A stretch of DNA of 64,000 nucleotides from Serpula lacrymans var. lacrymans S7.9 (Eukaryota > Basidiomycota > Agaricomycetes > Boletales > Serpulaceae): assembly GCF_000218685.1 (NCBI RefSeq), contig NW_006763298.1, positions 382,049-446,048 of the forward strand. Reading direction: 5' to 3'. The notes under the pieces are model-generated. The model was not told the DNA's origin and made no database searches. It saw nothing but the letters and a program-made list of their open reading frames with translations. Below are positions 1 to 11,160 of the stretch, one piece after another (the stretch's first letter is position 1; each line of letters starts with the position of its first letter). The position numbers and the translations under genes are program-made.

Positions 1-149
1 TTTCCTGGTTAGGGCTCAAGCTCCTCTCCAGTAACAACCCGGAGAACTTTTTCCCGACGTAGCTTTGAGATGATCCGGAGTTTCTATATCTGAAAATTGT
101 TGGGTCCAGTGAGAACTGGACATGCGGATGTATCGCGTGCTGTGGTCAT
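1..149 (-). pseudogene. Copia gag, N-terminal fragment with a stop
   Basis: The frame starts MTTARDTSACPVLTGPNNF and then meets TAG where the homologous frame at 37828 has TGG (Trp). It matches the DUF4219/UBN2-type N-terminus of Copia gag polyproteins. It is truncated by the window edge, and one stop is visible. Confidence 0.8.
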
Positions 150-206
150 GGTTCTGAGGTTGCCATTTTGAATAAGAATTATTTCCTGCGTAGCTTTTGC
201 GCACCA

Positions 207-218
207 GGGCTCATAACC
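207..218 (-). promoter_or_regulatory. Copia primer-binding site (initiator tRNA anticodon arm)
   Basis: The plus strand reads GGGCTCATAACC directly against the LTR end, so the element strand reads GGTTATGAGCCC. This is complementary to the anticodon stem-loop (CAU anticodon) of initiator tRNA-Met, as in Drosophila copia and yeast Ty5, which use a half-tRNA primer. Confidence 0.75.
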
Positions 219-540
219 TAATAAACCTATGTGAAACTCAGCCGCTGCCCAAGAGGCTATAGAAACGACTATATTATTTACCTATGTGAAACTACAATGG
301 ATGTTAGTTTAAGGTGATCTCTAATAAATGTAATGTAACATACCTCAGCCGCTGCCCAAGAGGCTATAGAAACGACTGAGGTATTTCTATACTAAACCCC
401 CTATTACTTATAGTCAGAGGTGCTACTTGCTACAGTATAATGACTACTAGGAGTACAATGGTTACTCCATGGAGTGGTGGCTATGCTCCATGGAGAACAA
501 TGGCTGCTTTAGCAGAGACCGGGTTTATCCAGTTTTGTCA
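219..540 (-). repeat. Copia C0 5' LTR, 322 bp
   Basis: On the minus strand it runs TGACAAAAC...TTTATTA. It is the same length as both LTRs of C1. It holds two direct copies of a 32-bp module (TTTCTATAGCCTCTTGGGCA core followed by GCGGCTGA) and CTCCATGGAG-type palindromes. Confidence 0.85.
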
Positions 541-1395
541 AGACACAGAGGGAGTGGAATCTGAGTTTTATGACTCCAGACCAGGCTCAGATGGTGACTT
601 TATGCAATAGATTGCCTCGAAACTCTTTGATAAACATTCAGTGATTGATTAGAATGATTAATTGATTTTAGCACTTTGTACATCAGACTTATTGTAATGT
701 ACAATGAACATCAGTGATCAGTGTTGATGCTGAATACTAGTGATGGTGATTTCAGTGATGTGGTCATTGGGCTTAGATCAGTCAGTGATGAACTAGCTGG
801 CTTTCAGTGACCTTACTTCCCAAAGTGTATAGTGTATGTTGTAGGTGGTTCATGTATGCGTTCCTGTTTTAAAATAGTATTTTCACGAAAGAAGTCGGAG
901 TTCCCTGAACCAGTGTTATAGTTTTCTTCATGTTTATGTTTTTCGATACCTCTATGGTGCATCTTCTTCCTATATAAATATGTTGCATACTCACTTACTT
1001 TTGCACTAGTTTCTCTCCGCGTTTGACGAAACGAATGGATTCATGATAAGCCAAATTTGTCCGTGAATCAAATAACAAAATGACATCGTGCACCTTTACA
1101 AATAATTGAGAACAGCAACAGTTAAATAGTATTATATTTTCAGGATGGGACAAGGGCAGGTTCTCACTGGTAGAAGGATACAAATAACTTACCAAGGTTC
1201 CGTTCAGGATAAACATGAATCTTTAGAAAATATCGGGTCAGCAACTAATACTCCGCGGCATTCAACAAATTGGCATGAGTGGTTGATCCATCCTTCACAA
1301 AAGGCTTGCAAGCTTATTTGTTTTCCTTTCCGACGAGCATAAGTAAGCATACCTCCATTTGACTGAATATATGTAGAATATCGTGTAATCTAACT
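541..1395. other. Intergenic, AT-rich, no gene seen
   Basis: 855 bp between the Copia LTR and the 3' end of the valyl-tRNA synthetase gene. Between about 640 and 830 there is a cluster of CAGTGA/TCAGTGAT words. The rest has no convincing coding frame. It probably holds the 3' UTR of the synthetase gene. Confidence 0.5.
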
Positions 1396-4300
1396 TCATT
1401 TCAAATCTGTAAACATCTGCCTAGACAGCTCTAGTGTTGCGATTTCAGCTTCCAGAGTTTTCCTCTGTTTATATGGTTAGCATCTTCCTCGTAGTCAAGT
1501 CAACTTCATAAAAAGTTACCTTTTCCTCATTCGCGGCACGGACTGTTGTTGGTACTGTGTCCTCATATTCCGGCTGGGAGATAACCTTGTTGACTTTCTC
1601 AAAATTCAAGCGAGAAAGGTTTATCTTCTTATCGCACTTCGCGATTTCCGCTTCCAGGTTGATAAGCCCCTGATAGGCGGGGTCAGTATTGGCCTAGAGT
1701 AACAGTAACGAAGTACTTACTCTCACAAGAATATAAACAGCAACGGTAGAGGTCACTACCGCCGACCCACAACCTGGTGGTACATCATTTGAACTTCGGA
1801 TGACCTCAACGCTTTTACAACCTTTCGTCAGAGCCACAAGCGTAGGTGTCTGTGACTTGAAAAGAGCTTCTTCTTCATTCGATTGTGCGTGGACAAATAC
1901 TATCAACATCATCAGTGGGCATATCGAAGATAGGAAAGGTGCTGTCTCGTACATTGTATTTCTGACTGCACATTGTAGGAAGCCGCTAGAGACCTCCCGG
2001 TTCGCAGTACACTAAATACAAGATCGAAGTCTTTGTCTGCTTGCGCAAAGACATAACATGCGTCCTGGCGGTGATAGGCTAATTAATCACTCTACACAGA
2101 AGTGGATTAACAGAAACATACGTATACGGGGTAAGATGAGACCATGATTGATGGTGTAGAATCATTAGGGCGGCGAGGTAGACGTTGCCATAGCTCTTCA
2201 GTTACAAAGGGCATGAACGGATGCAAAAGGCGGAGACCATAGTCCAGGCAAGTATAGAGAGTTTGTTGGGCAGACTTGCGGACAATAGCAGGTGCAGATT
2301 CATCCGTCATAGGCTTCATTGCTTCCTGAAATATGTCAAAATGGTTTTTTTTAGAGCCTGTAAAAGATGTCCAAAGGCAGACGTACAATATAGACATCAC
2401 ACAACTCATACAGCCAGAAGTTGTATGCTGAAGTCGTTGCCGCCATAAAATTACGCTCCTCTAGCTGAGCATTTATATGTGCTGCGGCCACATTGAGCTT
2501 ATGGTAAATCCACTGCTCGACGAGACTTTCGTTTCCTGTAGGCTGTAGCACATTAGAAAAGGCGAATATAACAGGCGATGGAAGTAACATACTTTCGCTG
2601 CTGACTCTGGAACAAAGTCTCTGTCAAGCTTGAGCATGGCAAACTTGGTAGCGTTGAATATCTTATTGCAGAACTTGCGGTAACCTTCAACTCGGAGAAT
2701 TTCAAGATTGATATCACGGCCTTGACAAGGATCAGTGGATATTTCTACATAAGGTAAGAAATGGATCTCACCTCCTCCTGAGTAGGCACAAAGCGCAAAG
2801 CGTAGCCCATCTGTTCCACATTGTGGAATACCTTTCGGGAAATCTTTCTTCTGCCCAGCGACTGCCTTAGCAATTTCTTTTTCATCCAAGTTACCTTCGT
2901 AGAGCTTTTCATGCAAGGACTCCAGCGGTAAACCTTGAATAACATCCAGAGGATCTACAACATTCCCCAACGACTTACTCATCTTGCGGCCATGAGCATC
3001 TCGAATCATCGCATGACATAGAACTTCTTTGAAAGGTACTTGTCCAGTAAGGTGAATGCCAAGGAGTACCATGCGGGCAACCCAGAAGAAAAGAATGTCC
3101 CAGCCTGTTTCTAGCATAGATGAGGGATAGTAGTGTTCCATATCTGCGGTCTAGTAATACCGTCAATATCAAGGCAGAGCATAGAGAAAGATAAGCGTTC
3201 ACCTTCTCAGGCCAACCCATAATAGAAAACGGCCATAGGCCTGAAGAGAACCAAGTATCGAGAACATCTTCGTCCTGCTCCAATGTGAACTTTTCCCCAT
3301 TCGCCAGAATTTTGGCCCGCTCCGTAGCTTCCTTGAGATTACGTCCTACAACCCAGTTTTTGCCATCGCTTGTCTGCAAACATCGATGAAACAAGTATTA
3401 GGTTCGATGGTTTGTAACTTACATTTTGTTCCTTCCCTTCGATGCGCACGAAATATGCGGGACAACGATGTCCCCACCAGAGTTGACGCGAGATACACCA
3501 ATCTTGTATGTTATCTAACCAGCGATACCAATCAGCCTCTGACTGCTTTGGTGTAATCACCATCTCGCCAGCACGCGTATGCTGAACGCAGGTGAGTTCG
3601 ATAGCTGACACAAAAAAGGGGATCCGAACCTTAATTGCCTCTTCTGCCAGTGGTTTGCAGTTGACCCACCATTGGGGTTTCAGAACAGGCTCAATCACGT
3701 CACCCGATTTACTGCAGATGTGTCAAGACAAGAAAAAGGATTGTATCAAGACGCTAAGCCCACCTGCAGATGGGAATTTGCATTGGATTATCTTTTGTCT
3801 CAATAAACAAGCCGGCGTCCTTAAGGGCTTTGACGACTGCTACACGAACGTGGAATCGTTTCATACCCTGTCTTGCCATTAACGTAAAATAGAACTTTAC
3901 GGCTATCAACACTCACTTTGAAGCGCTCGCCAGCATTTGAATTGAACGTTCCATCGTCATTTAATATGTTGATAAATTCCAGTTTATGACGCACACCAAC
4001 TTCATAATCGTTAGGGTCATGAGCAGGTGTAATCTTCACAGCACCGGTTCCAAATTCCATATCTACTACCTCTGCATCTACTACGATCGGAATACGTCGG
4101 TTGATGAAGGGGTGGAGTGCGAATTTTCCGTGAAGATGCTACCCACGACAGATGTAGACCGAGTGGTTAGATAAGAAAGGGAGCACGTACTATATACCTT
4201 GTATCATCGGGATGAACAGCAATGGCAGTATCGCCAAGCATGGTCTCAGGGCGTGTTGTTGCAACAATGATCTTTTCATCTGAGATGACCCAGTTAGCAA

Positions 4301-5672
4301 AAACCTTGGAATTACAGGGTCTATAATTTACCTGAGCCTTCAAGAGGATACGCGAATGATGTTATAACACCAAATTCAAACTTTTCCTTGGCGTCATAGC
4401 CTGGCACGTTGAGCAATGTGCGGCCATTGAGTTGTTTTTGATCGACCTTCTTCAATCAGCTCAACGTTGACCATCCAATAAAATGTGCCCACCTCGAGGT
4501 TGGAAAGTGTTGTGTTCATCTTAACGCACCAGTTTACCAAACGATTGGCACGATATAAAATCCCATCTTCGTGTAGTCTACAAAAGTTTTCGATGACGGC
4601 TTTTGACAGTTCCTTCGCCAATTCATGAGATGAGTCAACCAGAGCTAAAAATAACGTTAGCTCACCGGGCTCATGGTAAATGCAACGCGATCCCAGTCGT
4701 AACTTCCACCCAGACGACGTAATTGATTAGTGATACGACTCTGGTAACTACAACGAGAGTGAGAGTACGGACAATGAGTACGATATCATGCTTACTCGGT
4801 TTTCCAATCCATTACAGTATCAAGGAATTTTTCACGACCAAGATCATGACGGGTCTGTCCAGTGGCTTTGAATAGGCGCTTCTCCACGACAGACTGCGTT
4901 GAGATACCGGCATGATCGAAACCCGGCACAAAAAGTGTCGTTCTACCTAACATTCGATTCCTACCAAGTGTTATGACTAAAGAGGGTGAATATGTCACTA
5001 ATATGCGATCCTCACCATCGCACCAGAGTATCCTGAATTGCAACTGTAAGGGCGTGACCAATGTGCAAGCTACCGGTCACATTTGGTGGAGGTGCAGGTA
5101 TAACGAATGTTCCCTCCTGTTTAGCACTTCCATCTGGAGCAGTCTGGGGTTTGAAATATCCTTGAGCATCCCACCAGTCATACCAAGCTGACTCGACGGC
5201 GGTTGGGTTGTAGCCACTTGCCATTGGCTGAGATAAATCTGAGATAACATTGTAAGGCTTAGAAAAACGACGGATACGAAATAGCGATGACCTTTCTTTT
5301 CGCCCTTTGGGGTGGTGTTGATGAATACTGCCTCATCTTCCTTCTTCTCTTTCTCTGCTTTGGCTTTCTTCTCACCAGCGGGCGTGCTAGAGATTTGTTT
5401 TACTTGCTTTGCTGCTAGTTTAGCCTCCCTCTCCAACCTCTTTGCCTCCTTTTTTGCTATGATGGATGCTGAACAATCAACGCCGATGAAGATGGCACGA
5501 ACAACGTACCTGCACTTTTCGAGTTCGGATGAGGGCCATCAGACGGCAGATTGGCGTTGTCGCTCAGAGAAACGTTTACTGCGGGTTTCTCAGACATTGA
5601 TCTCGCGTGCAAGAGATATCTCGAGGTGCGATTAAGAGGCAAGAGCAGATATCGATGCCTTGCTATAAACAT
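1396..5672 (-). CDS. VAS1: Valyl-tRNA synthetase, probably dual cytosolic/mitochondrial
   Basis: Class Ia aminoacyl-tRNA synthetase that charges tRNA-Val. The gene is split by many short introns. The first exon (5672-5510) encodes a basic, Arg-rich leader ([19 protein letters not shown]) followed by a second in-frame Met at 5597 (MSEKPAV). This matches the yeast VAS1 layout, in which the upstream start gives the mitochondrial form and the downstream start the cytosolic form. A Lys-rich linker follows, then the HIGH signature (GSLHIGHAL, near 5050), the CP1 editing domain ([19 protein letters not shown], near 4030), the KMSKS loop ([10 protein letters not shown], near 2970-3000), the anticodon-binding domain and a C-terminal coiled-coil tRNA-binding arm. 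The last intron (consensus GTAACT...ACAG) precedes a final exon that ends TDLK-stop at 1396-1398. No frameshift was seen. It is divergent from the Mid1-like gene. Confidence 0.95.
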
Positions 5673-5820
5673 CCACGCGCTACTTGGCCGAGTCAGAACT
5701 CAGTCAAAATCCATAGATAACAAAATTTATTATTTCATATTAGGTAATCGATGGTTAAGGGGACTTAACTTGCTAGCAACTGACCTGTATGAGGGACACT
5801 GCGCGCTTGCCTGCGCGATA
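5673..5820. promoter_or_regulatory. Shared divergent promoter, 148 bp
   Basis: This is the only DNA between the first ATG of the valyl-tRNA synthetase (minus) and the ATG of the Mid1-like gene (plus), so both promoters and 5' leaders must overlap here. No clear TATA box was recognised. Confidence 0.6.
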
Positions 5821-7425
5821 ATGAACTTCAGGTTCAAGGACGTTTCCCTGCATAAAGCCCTTCCGAAGTCTCTCTGGTTTCTTTTACAGGCTGCTTTGGT
5901 TTCTGCGCAAACAAAACACCAATTGTCTATAAACTCGCTCTCCTCGTTTTCTGCTTCTTCTCTCGCTGGATCCTCTGCCTTTTCTCTTCCCTCATCGTCT
6001 CAGCTCTCTGTTTCCGTGGCAATATGCTCGGGGACGATACAGAGTACAACTGCACGTTTCTATGTCACAAATAATTCTGCAATAAATGTACCTAGTTCCA
6101 CTGGTGGACAGGATGTGTTCAACATACCTTTGAACGAAGGGTTTGGCAACTGGACAGGACCTATGCTTGACGGTGGGACCGTAGCCGTTGAGGGCCTTGG
6201 GCAATCCTCTTTCGAAATAGGTATTTCGAATGGCGGTAAGTTTCTGACGGCTTACTCCCTATCAACAACATTCTCCTACATCCCCATTTATATCTACAGC
6301 TATCTACAACCATATGGTATTTACTTAAAGAACATTCAATAGGTGTAATGCACGAAGTCCTCAATGTCCTGCCACTACTAGGAGATACGACATCAAGTCA
6401 AGCCCTACTATTTTCACCTCCATTTTCTCCCCCTATCGCAGAGCAGCCAACATATCCAAACTACACCATCCCCCCTGCAAATCTCTCCATGCCCACGCCG
6501 CCATCATCCCCGAACTTTACCTTAGTCCTCAGTGCTACGTCTTCTTCTTTAACTGGACTGCCTCAAACGGGGTGTAGTTTACTATCTGCACCACAATCAG
6601 GCTTAGAGATAAATCAAGATCTGTGGCTCCGCGATGAGCAAGGCTGGAGGTCACAGTGGCTTATGGGGAATCTGTCACCAATAACAAACTACACCGTATA
6701 TGTTATTCAAGATCAAACGAAAGTCAGTGGACCAATCTACTTTGCCACGAAATCTGGTACGCAGAACGTTGAGCCCGTGTGGTGAATATGTGCTGACTAC
6801 TCATGATCTATAAGCCGCATTTGCATGTCCACTGGTATACTCCCTGCCATTCTGCCCTTCCACAGCATATGCTGTGCCGCTTCCTCCCCCTGCAGCTCCA
6901 AATCTTGCTTACAATTCTACCACCCTCCCTTCTGACGTGTCCGATCCACTACTCCAGTACATGACAAATTTCACTACGATGTTACTCACTTTCGCGTGTG
7001 GTCGTGGTATCTATTCACCGTTGCAGACATGCGCAGACTGTCAAAGAGCATACCGCCGATGGCTTTGTAGTGTCTCCTTCACCCGGTGTTCTGAAGCATC
7101 GCCTAACCCTATATCCTCCGCATATTCTGCTCCAGTCCCTATATCTGCACTGGTTCCGCAGCCCAGTGGCTCTTCGCAACGCAATCCCAACCTGCCGCCT
7201 ATTAACAGTGTATATGATGCATTGCTGCCGTGCCTTGGAACATGTAATGCAGTAGATCGAGCATGCCCTTACTTCCTTGGGATCCAGTGTCCACTACCGG
7301 AATTTAATGCAGCCGCAAGTTATGGAGTAGGCTACATTGACGATGCATGGGACGATGAGCCAAGCTACGGGTCGGCAGGTGGTGCGCAGGATCGATGGGG
7401 GAACGTTTGGTGTAACGGCAGTTGA
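5821..7425 (+). CDS. MID1: Mid1-like stretch-activated Ca2+ channel subunit
   Basis: Subunit of the fungal high-affinity calcium influx system, which works with the pore protein Cch1 at the plasma membrane. Three exons are visible: 5821-6235, 6343-6757 and 6815-7425, joined by GT-AG introns of 107 and 57 bp. The start at 5821 was chosen because it opens a signal-peptide-like segment (basic residues, then SLWFLLQAALVSAQ). Several N-glycosylation sequons follow (NWT, NYT, NST, NFT). The C-terminal half has the Cys-rich pattern typical of the Mid1 family (YSPLQTCADCQRAYRRWLC, then CLGTCNAVDRACPYFLGIQC). At about 480 residues it is near the family size. It faces the Mcp2-like gene convergently, 175 bp away. 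Confidence 0.9.
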
Positions 7426-7600
7426 TTACCGGTTTATATTCAGGTGTGAACACGTGAATGACTATGCTTGTGGTGATAGATATTTGAGCTGGTGTAGTGG
7501 ACAATACATGTAATGCACAATGAAAATATCATGGTCTAAAGTATTCTAAAAATGATATTTAAGAAGTCCCACCTGTGGTGCGTCTATATCGTGTCGTAGT

Positions 7601-10022
7601 TCAGCCTTCAAAGGCGTTTGGAGCAACATCCACTCCCAGATTACTCTTCGCAAAACCTCGCATAGTTCGCTCTAGCTCGTCCTCAAAGTCTTCGCCTTTC
7701 TGACCTAGTCTTGCCTTGATTTGTTGTCTGAGCTTACTTGTCCAGAAAAACACGTCAACCGAAAACATAATACTCCGGAATATAAAATAATGCCAGTACT
7801 CCTTTAGACGCTGCAAGAATGGGAGGTTTGGCGTTCTTGTTAATGATCTTGATGCCCAGTACCCCGTGATCTTGATTCTGTTCACAGGAGTCCCAAGCGA
7901 CTGGTTGTTTCCTATCCATGAGTGTTATCGTTCATTCTATGCGATAGCTAACGGGCATAACTAACCTTGTACCATCCTGATTCATAATCACTACACCTTG
8001 AGCTAGATGGTCACACTTGAAAATAAGATGTTAACTTACCGCATGTTCCGGCCAAGGAAAATCAATTCCTTAGGCATTTTATCAGTATCCAGTAAGAAAT
8101 TCTTCAGCTTTGCCTTCATCCTGACGCTCCGTTCATACTCATTTAATCCCTCAAAATTTTCCCCTCCGCTGCTTCTATTGCCATTTCCATTCCCATTTTT
8201 GAACTTCATTGGTTTCATCAGCGTTGCACTGGCAAACAGATCTGGGGTTCCAATTCCCCATTCCCTCGTCACACCCTCAATTGCACTAAAATCCGCCGCA
8301 AGCAAACCCCGCCACAAAGTAGCATACTGTCTTTTGAAATCTTCCGACACCCGCACGTATAAACCGTGATCAAGTAAAACTAGCTGTGGGCGACGATGAT
8401 CCGATGGGTGTGGTCGAATGATGATGTTCCCGGGATGGGGATCACAGTGAACCCAACCCCAATTGAACATTTGTGCGCTGAATAATTCCACCATAGTCTG
8501 CATGATTGCCTTCAGTCCACCATTCAATTGGACTCCTTCCAAGTCGGAAGATAGCTTGACGATAGACATAGAGCTATCACTTTCACCCATTAGACGTCGT
8601 ATGGCACCTCTGTCGCTGAGTCTGACACCGTCGATCCATTCGGCCGTCATCACTTTCTTCGTTGAATATTCTGCATATACCTTCGGGATATGTACACTCC
8701 CTGCAAGGCGCGGTTCTGCGGCCACAAACTCGGCGGTCTTCGAGGCATTCTTGGCTTCTTGAACAAAGTCAAGCTCCTGTCGTAGATGGTCTGATATAAA
8801 GTCTACAGCATGTATTTCAGGACAAAGAATTGGATGAATGCAATACCTACTCACCAACCGCGAAATATACCGGCAGGTCAAACACCCAGTGCTCAAACAT
8901 CCACATCACTGCTCTAAAAGCGCCCAGATCCCACTCAATCTGCTTGTTTACGTCCGGCTTCTGAACCTTCACGGCCACCCATTCCCCGCTCTTGAGCTTC
9001 GCACGATGGACCTGTGCAACGCTGGCACTGGCTACTGCTTTTTCTTCAAACACCTCAAAGATACCATCCGACCCACTGGGGGGTTTCCCAAATTCTGATT
9101 TGAAGACTGACAAGATCGTAGAGTAGGGAATCTGTGGAGCGTCGTCAAATAGTCGACTAAATTTATCCTGCATGGCCCGGGGAAGGAGGGCAGCGTTAGC
9201 ACCAATTGCCTGGCCTAGGTAGCAAGTAAGCGAAGAGGTTGACCCGGACACATTGCTAAGACTCACCGATTTTAATGTACAAACCGCCGTTGGATGTGAA
9301 GAGGTCGTACATTCTGCCGGCGACACGTTCATGAAGGTCGGGTATATGATCTGCCTTGCTTGGCTGGAAATTGATTTTGTAATCCAGGGTTATTAACACA
9401 CACTAGGAAAAAATAATAATCAGTATAGCCCCCACGAAACATCAGTCGTGATAGTACGGTTGTGCCTAAAGGGTACAAAGGGTATGTCCGACGTAAAAAC
9501 TATTGCTGCAGACAGACGACCCTGTTAGCGGGGTATTTCGAACATGTGAATTGAATGGCTAATTGGAATATATAGCAATGGCCAAATATAAAGGCGCTAA
9601 CAATAGGGCACCTTTTGAATCGTCATGCAGCACACGTGTTTCATACATATGCTGGCAGAAGTAGAAGCCAGAGTGCATCGCGTCTGACTATAGAGCGTGA
9701 GGAATGCACCCTCAAAAGTTGCTGCGACGCATGATGATACATGGCTGGTGTAAAATGCACTCACAGTCCATAGCGTTCTAAAGTTTCTCCCTATCGCAGA
9801 AGCGTTGTACTCCTTATCGACTAGCCAAACCGTCCCAAAGCCTAACGCCATATAACCAGATCGGCGAGCATACTTGCTGAGACGAGATCTTGGTGGGGCT
9901 GCATGTACAGTTCCAAAGCTATATGACATAGCCCGAGAGCTTCTAGGAAAGGCCGTAGAGGTGGGCCGTGGGCGGTAGGAACGTGACAGCAGACTGCTGC
10001 TCTGCATAAATTGGGTAAACAT
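7601..10022 (-). CDS. MCP2: ADCK1/Mcp2-type UbiB-family (ABC1) atypical kinase, mitochondrial
   Basis: UbiB/ABC1-family protein of the ADCK1 branch, which includes yeast Mcp2, linked to mitochondrial lipid homeostasis. Exon 1 starts at 10022 with a basic, Ser/Arg-rich presequence and a hydrophobic stretch (SGYMALGFGTVWLVDKEYNA), as in ADCK1. The second exon (about 9404 on) gives a conserved block (DYKINFQPSKADHIPDLHER). The KxGQ signature of the family (GLYIKIGQAIGANAALLP) is split by an intron near 9265. Further on are the nucleotide-binding Lys (WVAVKVQKP, near 8960), the catalytic-loop-like segment (GWVHCDPHPGN, near 8440) and the DFG-equivalent (VLLDHGLY). It ends VAPNAFEG-stop at 7601. 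About six exons; no break was seen. The ADCK1-like assignment rests on the KIGQ/NGGLYIK and HCDPHPGN context; the in vivo substrate is unknown. Confidence 0.88.
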
Positions 10023-11160
10023 TTCTGGGGAATCCTCGTTAGTTTATCAGCCAAATACGTACATAGAAACTCACTGATGCTAAACTAACAAATGTAGAAG
10101 ATCCTGTGACAAAGCGAGCATTTGTGTGTTTCAATAAAACAAAGAACTGAACGTCGAGAAAAAGGCTAATAAATATTGATACTTTGTCCCGTCATGACGC
10201 AAGCATTATCGGGGCGAAACGGGCTCGGCACCAGACATGCAATTACGTAATTGAAAACCTCGATCACACTGGCCGTTAAGTTCATGACAGCCACTGCCAG
10301 TGTCTCTTCTATGCTGCTCGCTATACACATCTGACCTTACTATGCAATATTCAGTCAAGTTTCTACATTTGGCTTTTTGCTCTGTGGTTCCGATTATTTT
10401 ACAGTCATACGGAAATCCTACCTTGCTAAGTGTGGGCCCATTCCTTTCTGCAATTCCAGCTGGAACTTAAAACTTGAAGGGTCTGTAGCTCTTGTGTGCA
10501 TGATGCATATGTCGTAATAATCTGTATTCCCTTTCTGGTGCGTCATTGCTGAATTGTTTGCCTTATTGTGGCACGACGAAATGCCACTTGGCCCTGTGCT
10601 TCTGTGGAGCGACGGCAACAACGAAATCTAGGTGACTCCAAAAATTTCCTCGCCGATACGTGTGTCAAACTATCTTATTGTGTAATTGACCGGAGGACAC
10701 CCAATTATGACTCACGAGGCTATAGTCTCCGTGTCCAGAACTCACGGGGCTTTGCGACAGGTAAGTTAAGCACCCAAAGCACGTCATTGTTCCATGGAAT
10801 GCACTGCGGAGCCACCACATAACTCTCAGGCTGGCTGTACAACTAGGTACCGCCTTCCACGCTGGCCTACATTATATGAGTATCTCGCCTATTCCTGGGC
10901 CGTGCGTTAGCGTGCCGCTAGCGGTGTACACTATTGCTCTGGCATGGACATTGGACACTACCAGTGATTGTTGATTATCCTCCACAAAACACCTCTACAG
11001 TTATTAATGCAGTGTGGCATGCATTCATATTGTGGCGGTGCTAGCGGCTTTTACGGCACGTATGGTCATGTGTATTACATAATCGTATGTAATTGCGCCT
11101 CCATAAGGTTATAAGAGCGACGAGTGGGTGAGCTCATCCCAAATAGTGTCCTGAACTCGA
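10023..11160. other. Intergenic between divergent genes, no gene seen
   Basis: 1.1 kb between the starts of the Mcp2-like gene (minus) and the Mam3-like gene (plus). It must contain both promoters. No convincing coding frame, RNA gene or repeat was recognised. Confidence 0.5.

Larger units (their letters stand above)
1..540 (-). mobile_element. 5' end of an inverted Ty1/Copia element (C0), cut by the window edge
   Basis: Read on the minus strand this is a 322-bp LTR (540 down to 219), a primer-binding site, a short leader and the start of gag. It is clearly homologous to the Copia element at 37437-42734, with the same LTR length, the same internal 32-bp duplication and the same leader. Gag starts at the ATG at 149-147 and has a TGG-to-TAG stop about 22 codons in, so this copy is dead. 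The rest of the element lies left of the window. Confidence 0.9.

Noticed and set aside
1145..2015. Short plus-strand frames at the 3' end of the valyl-tRNA synthetase gene
   Set aside because: Antisense to real exons or in the 3' flank, with no recognisable features.
5551..5820. Upstream extension of the Mid1-like frame into the valyl-tRNA synthetase exon
   Set aside because: It would overlap the first exon of the divergent gene antisense; the signal peptide starts at the ATG at 5821.
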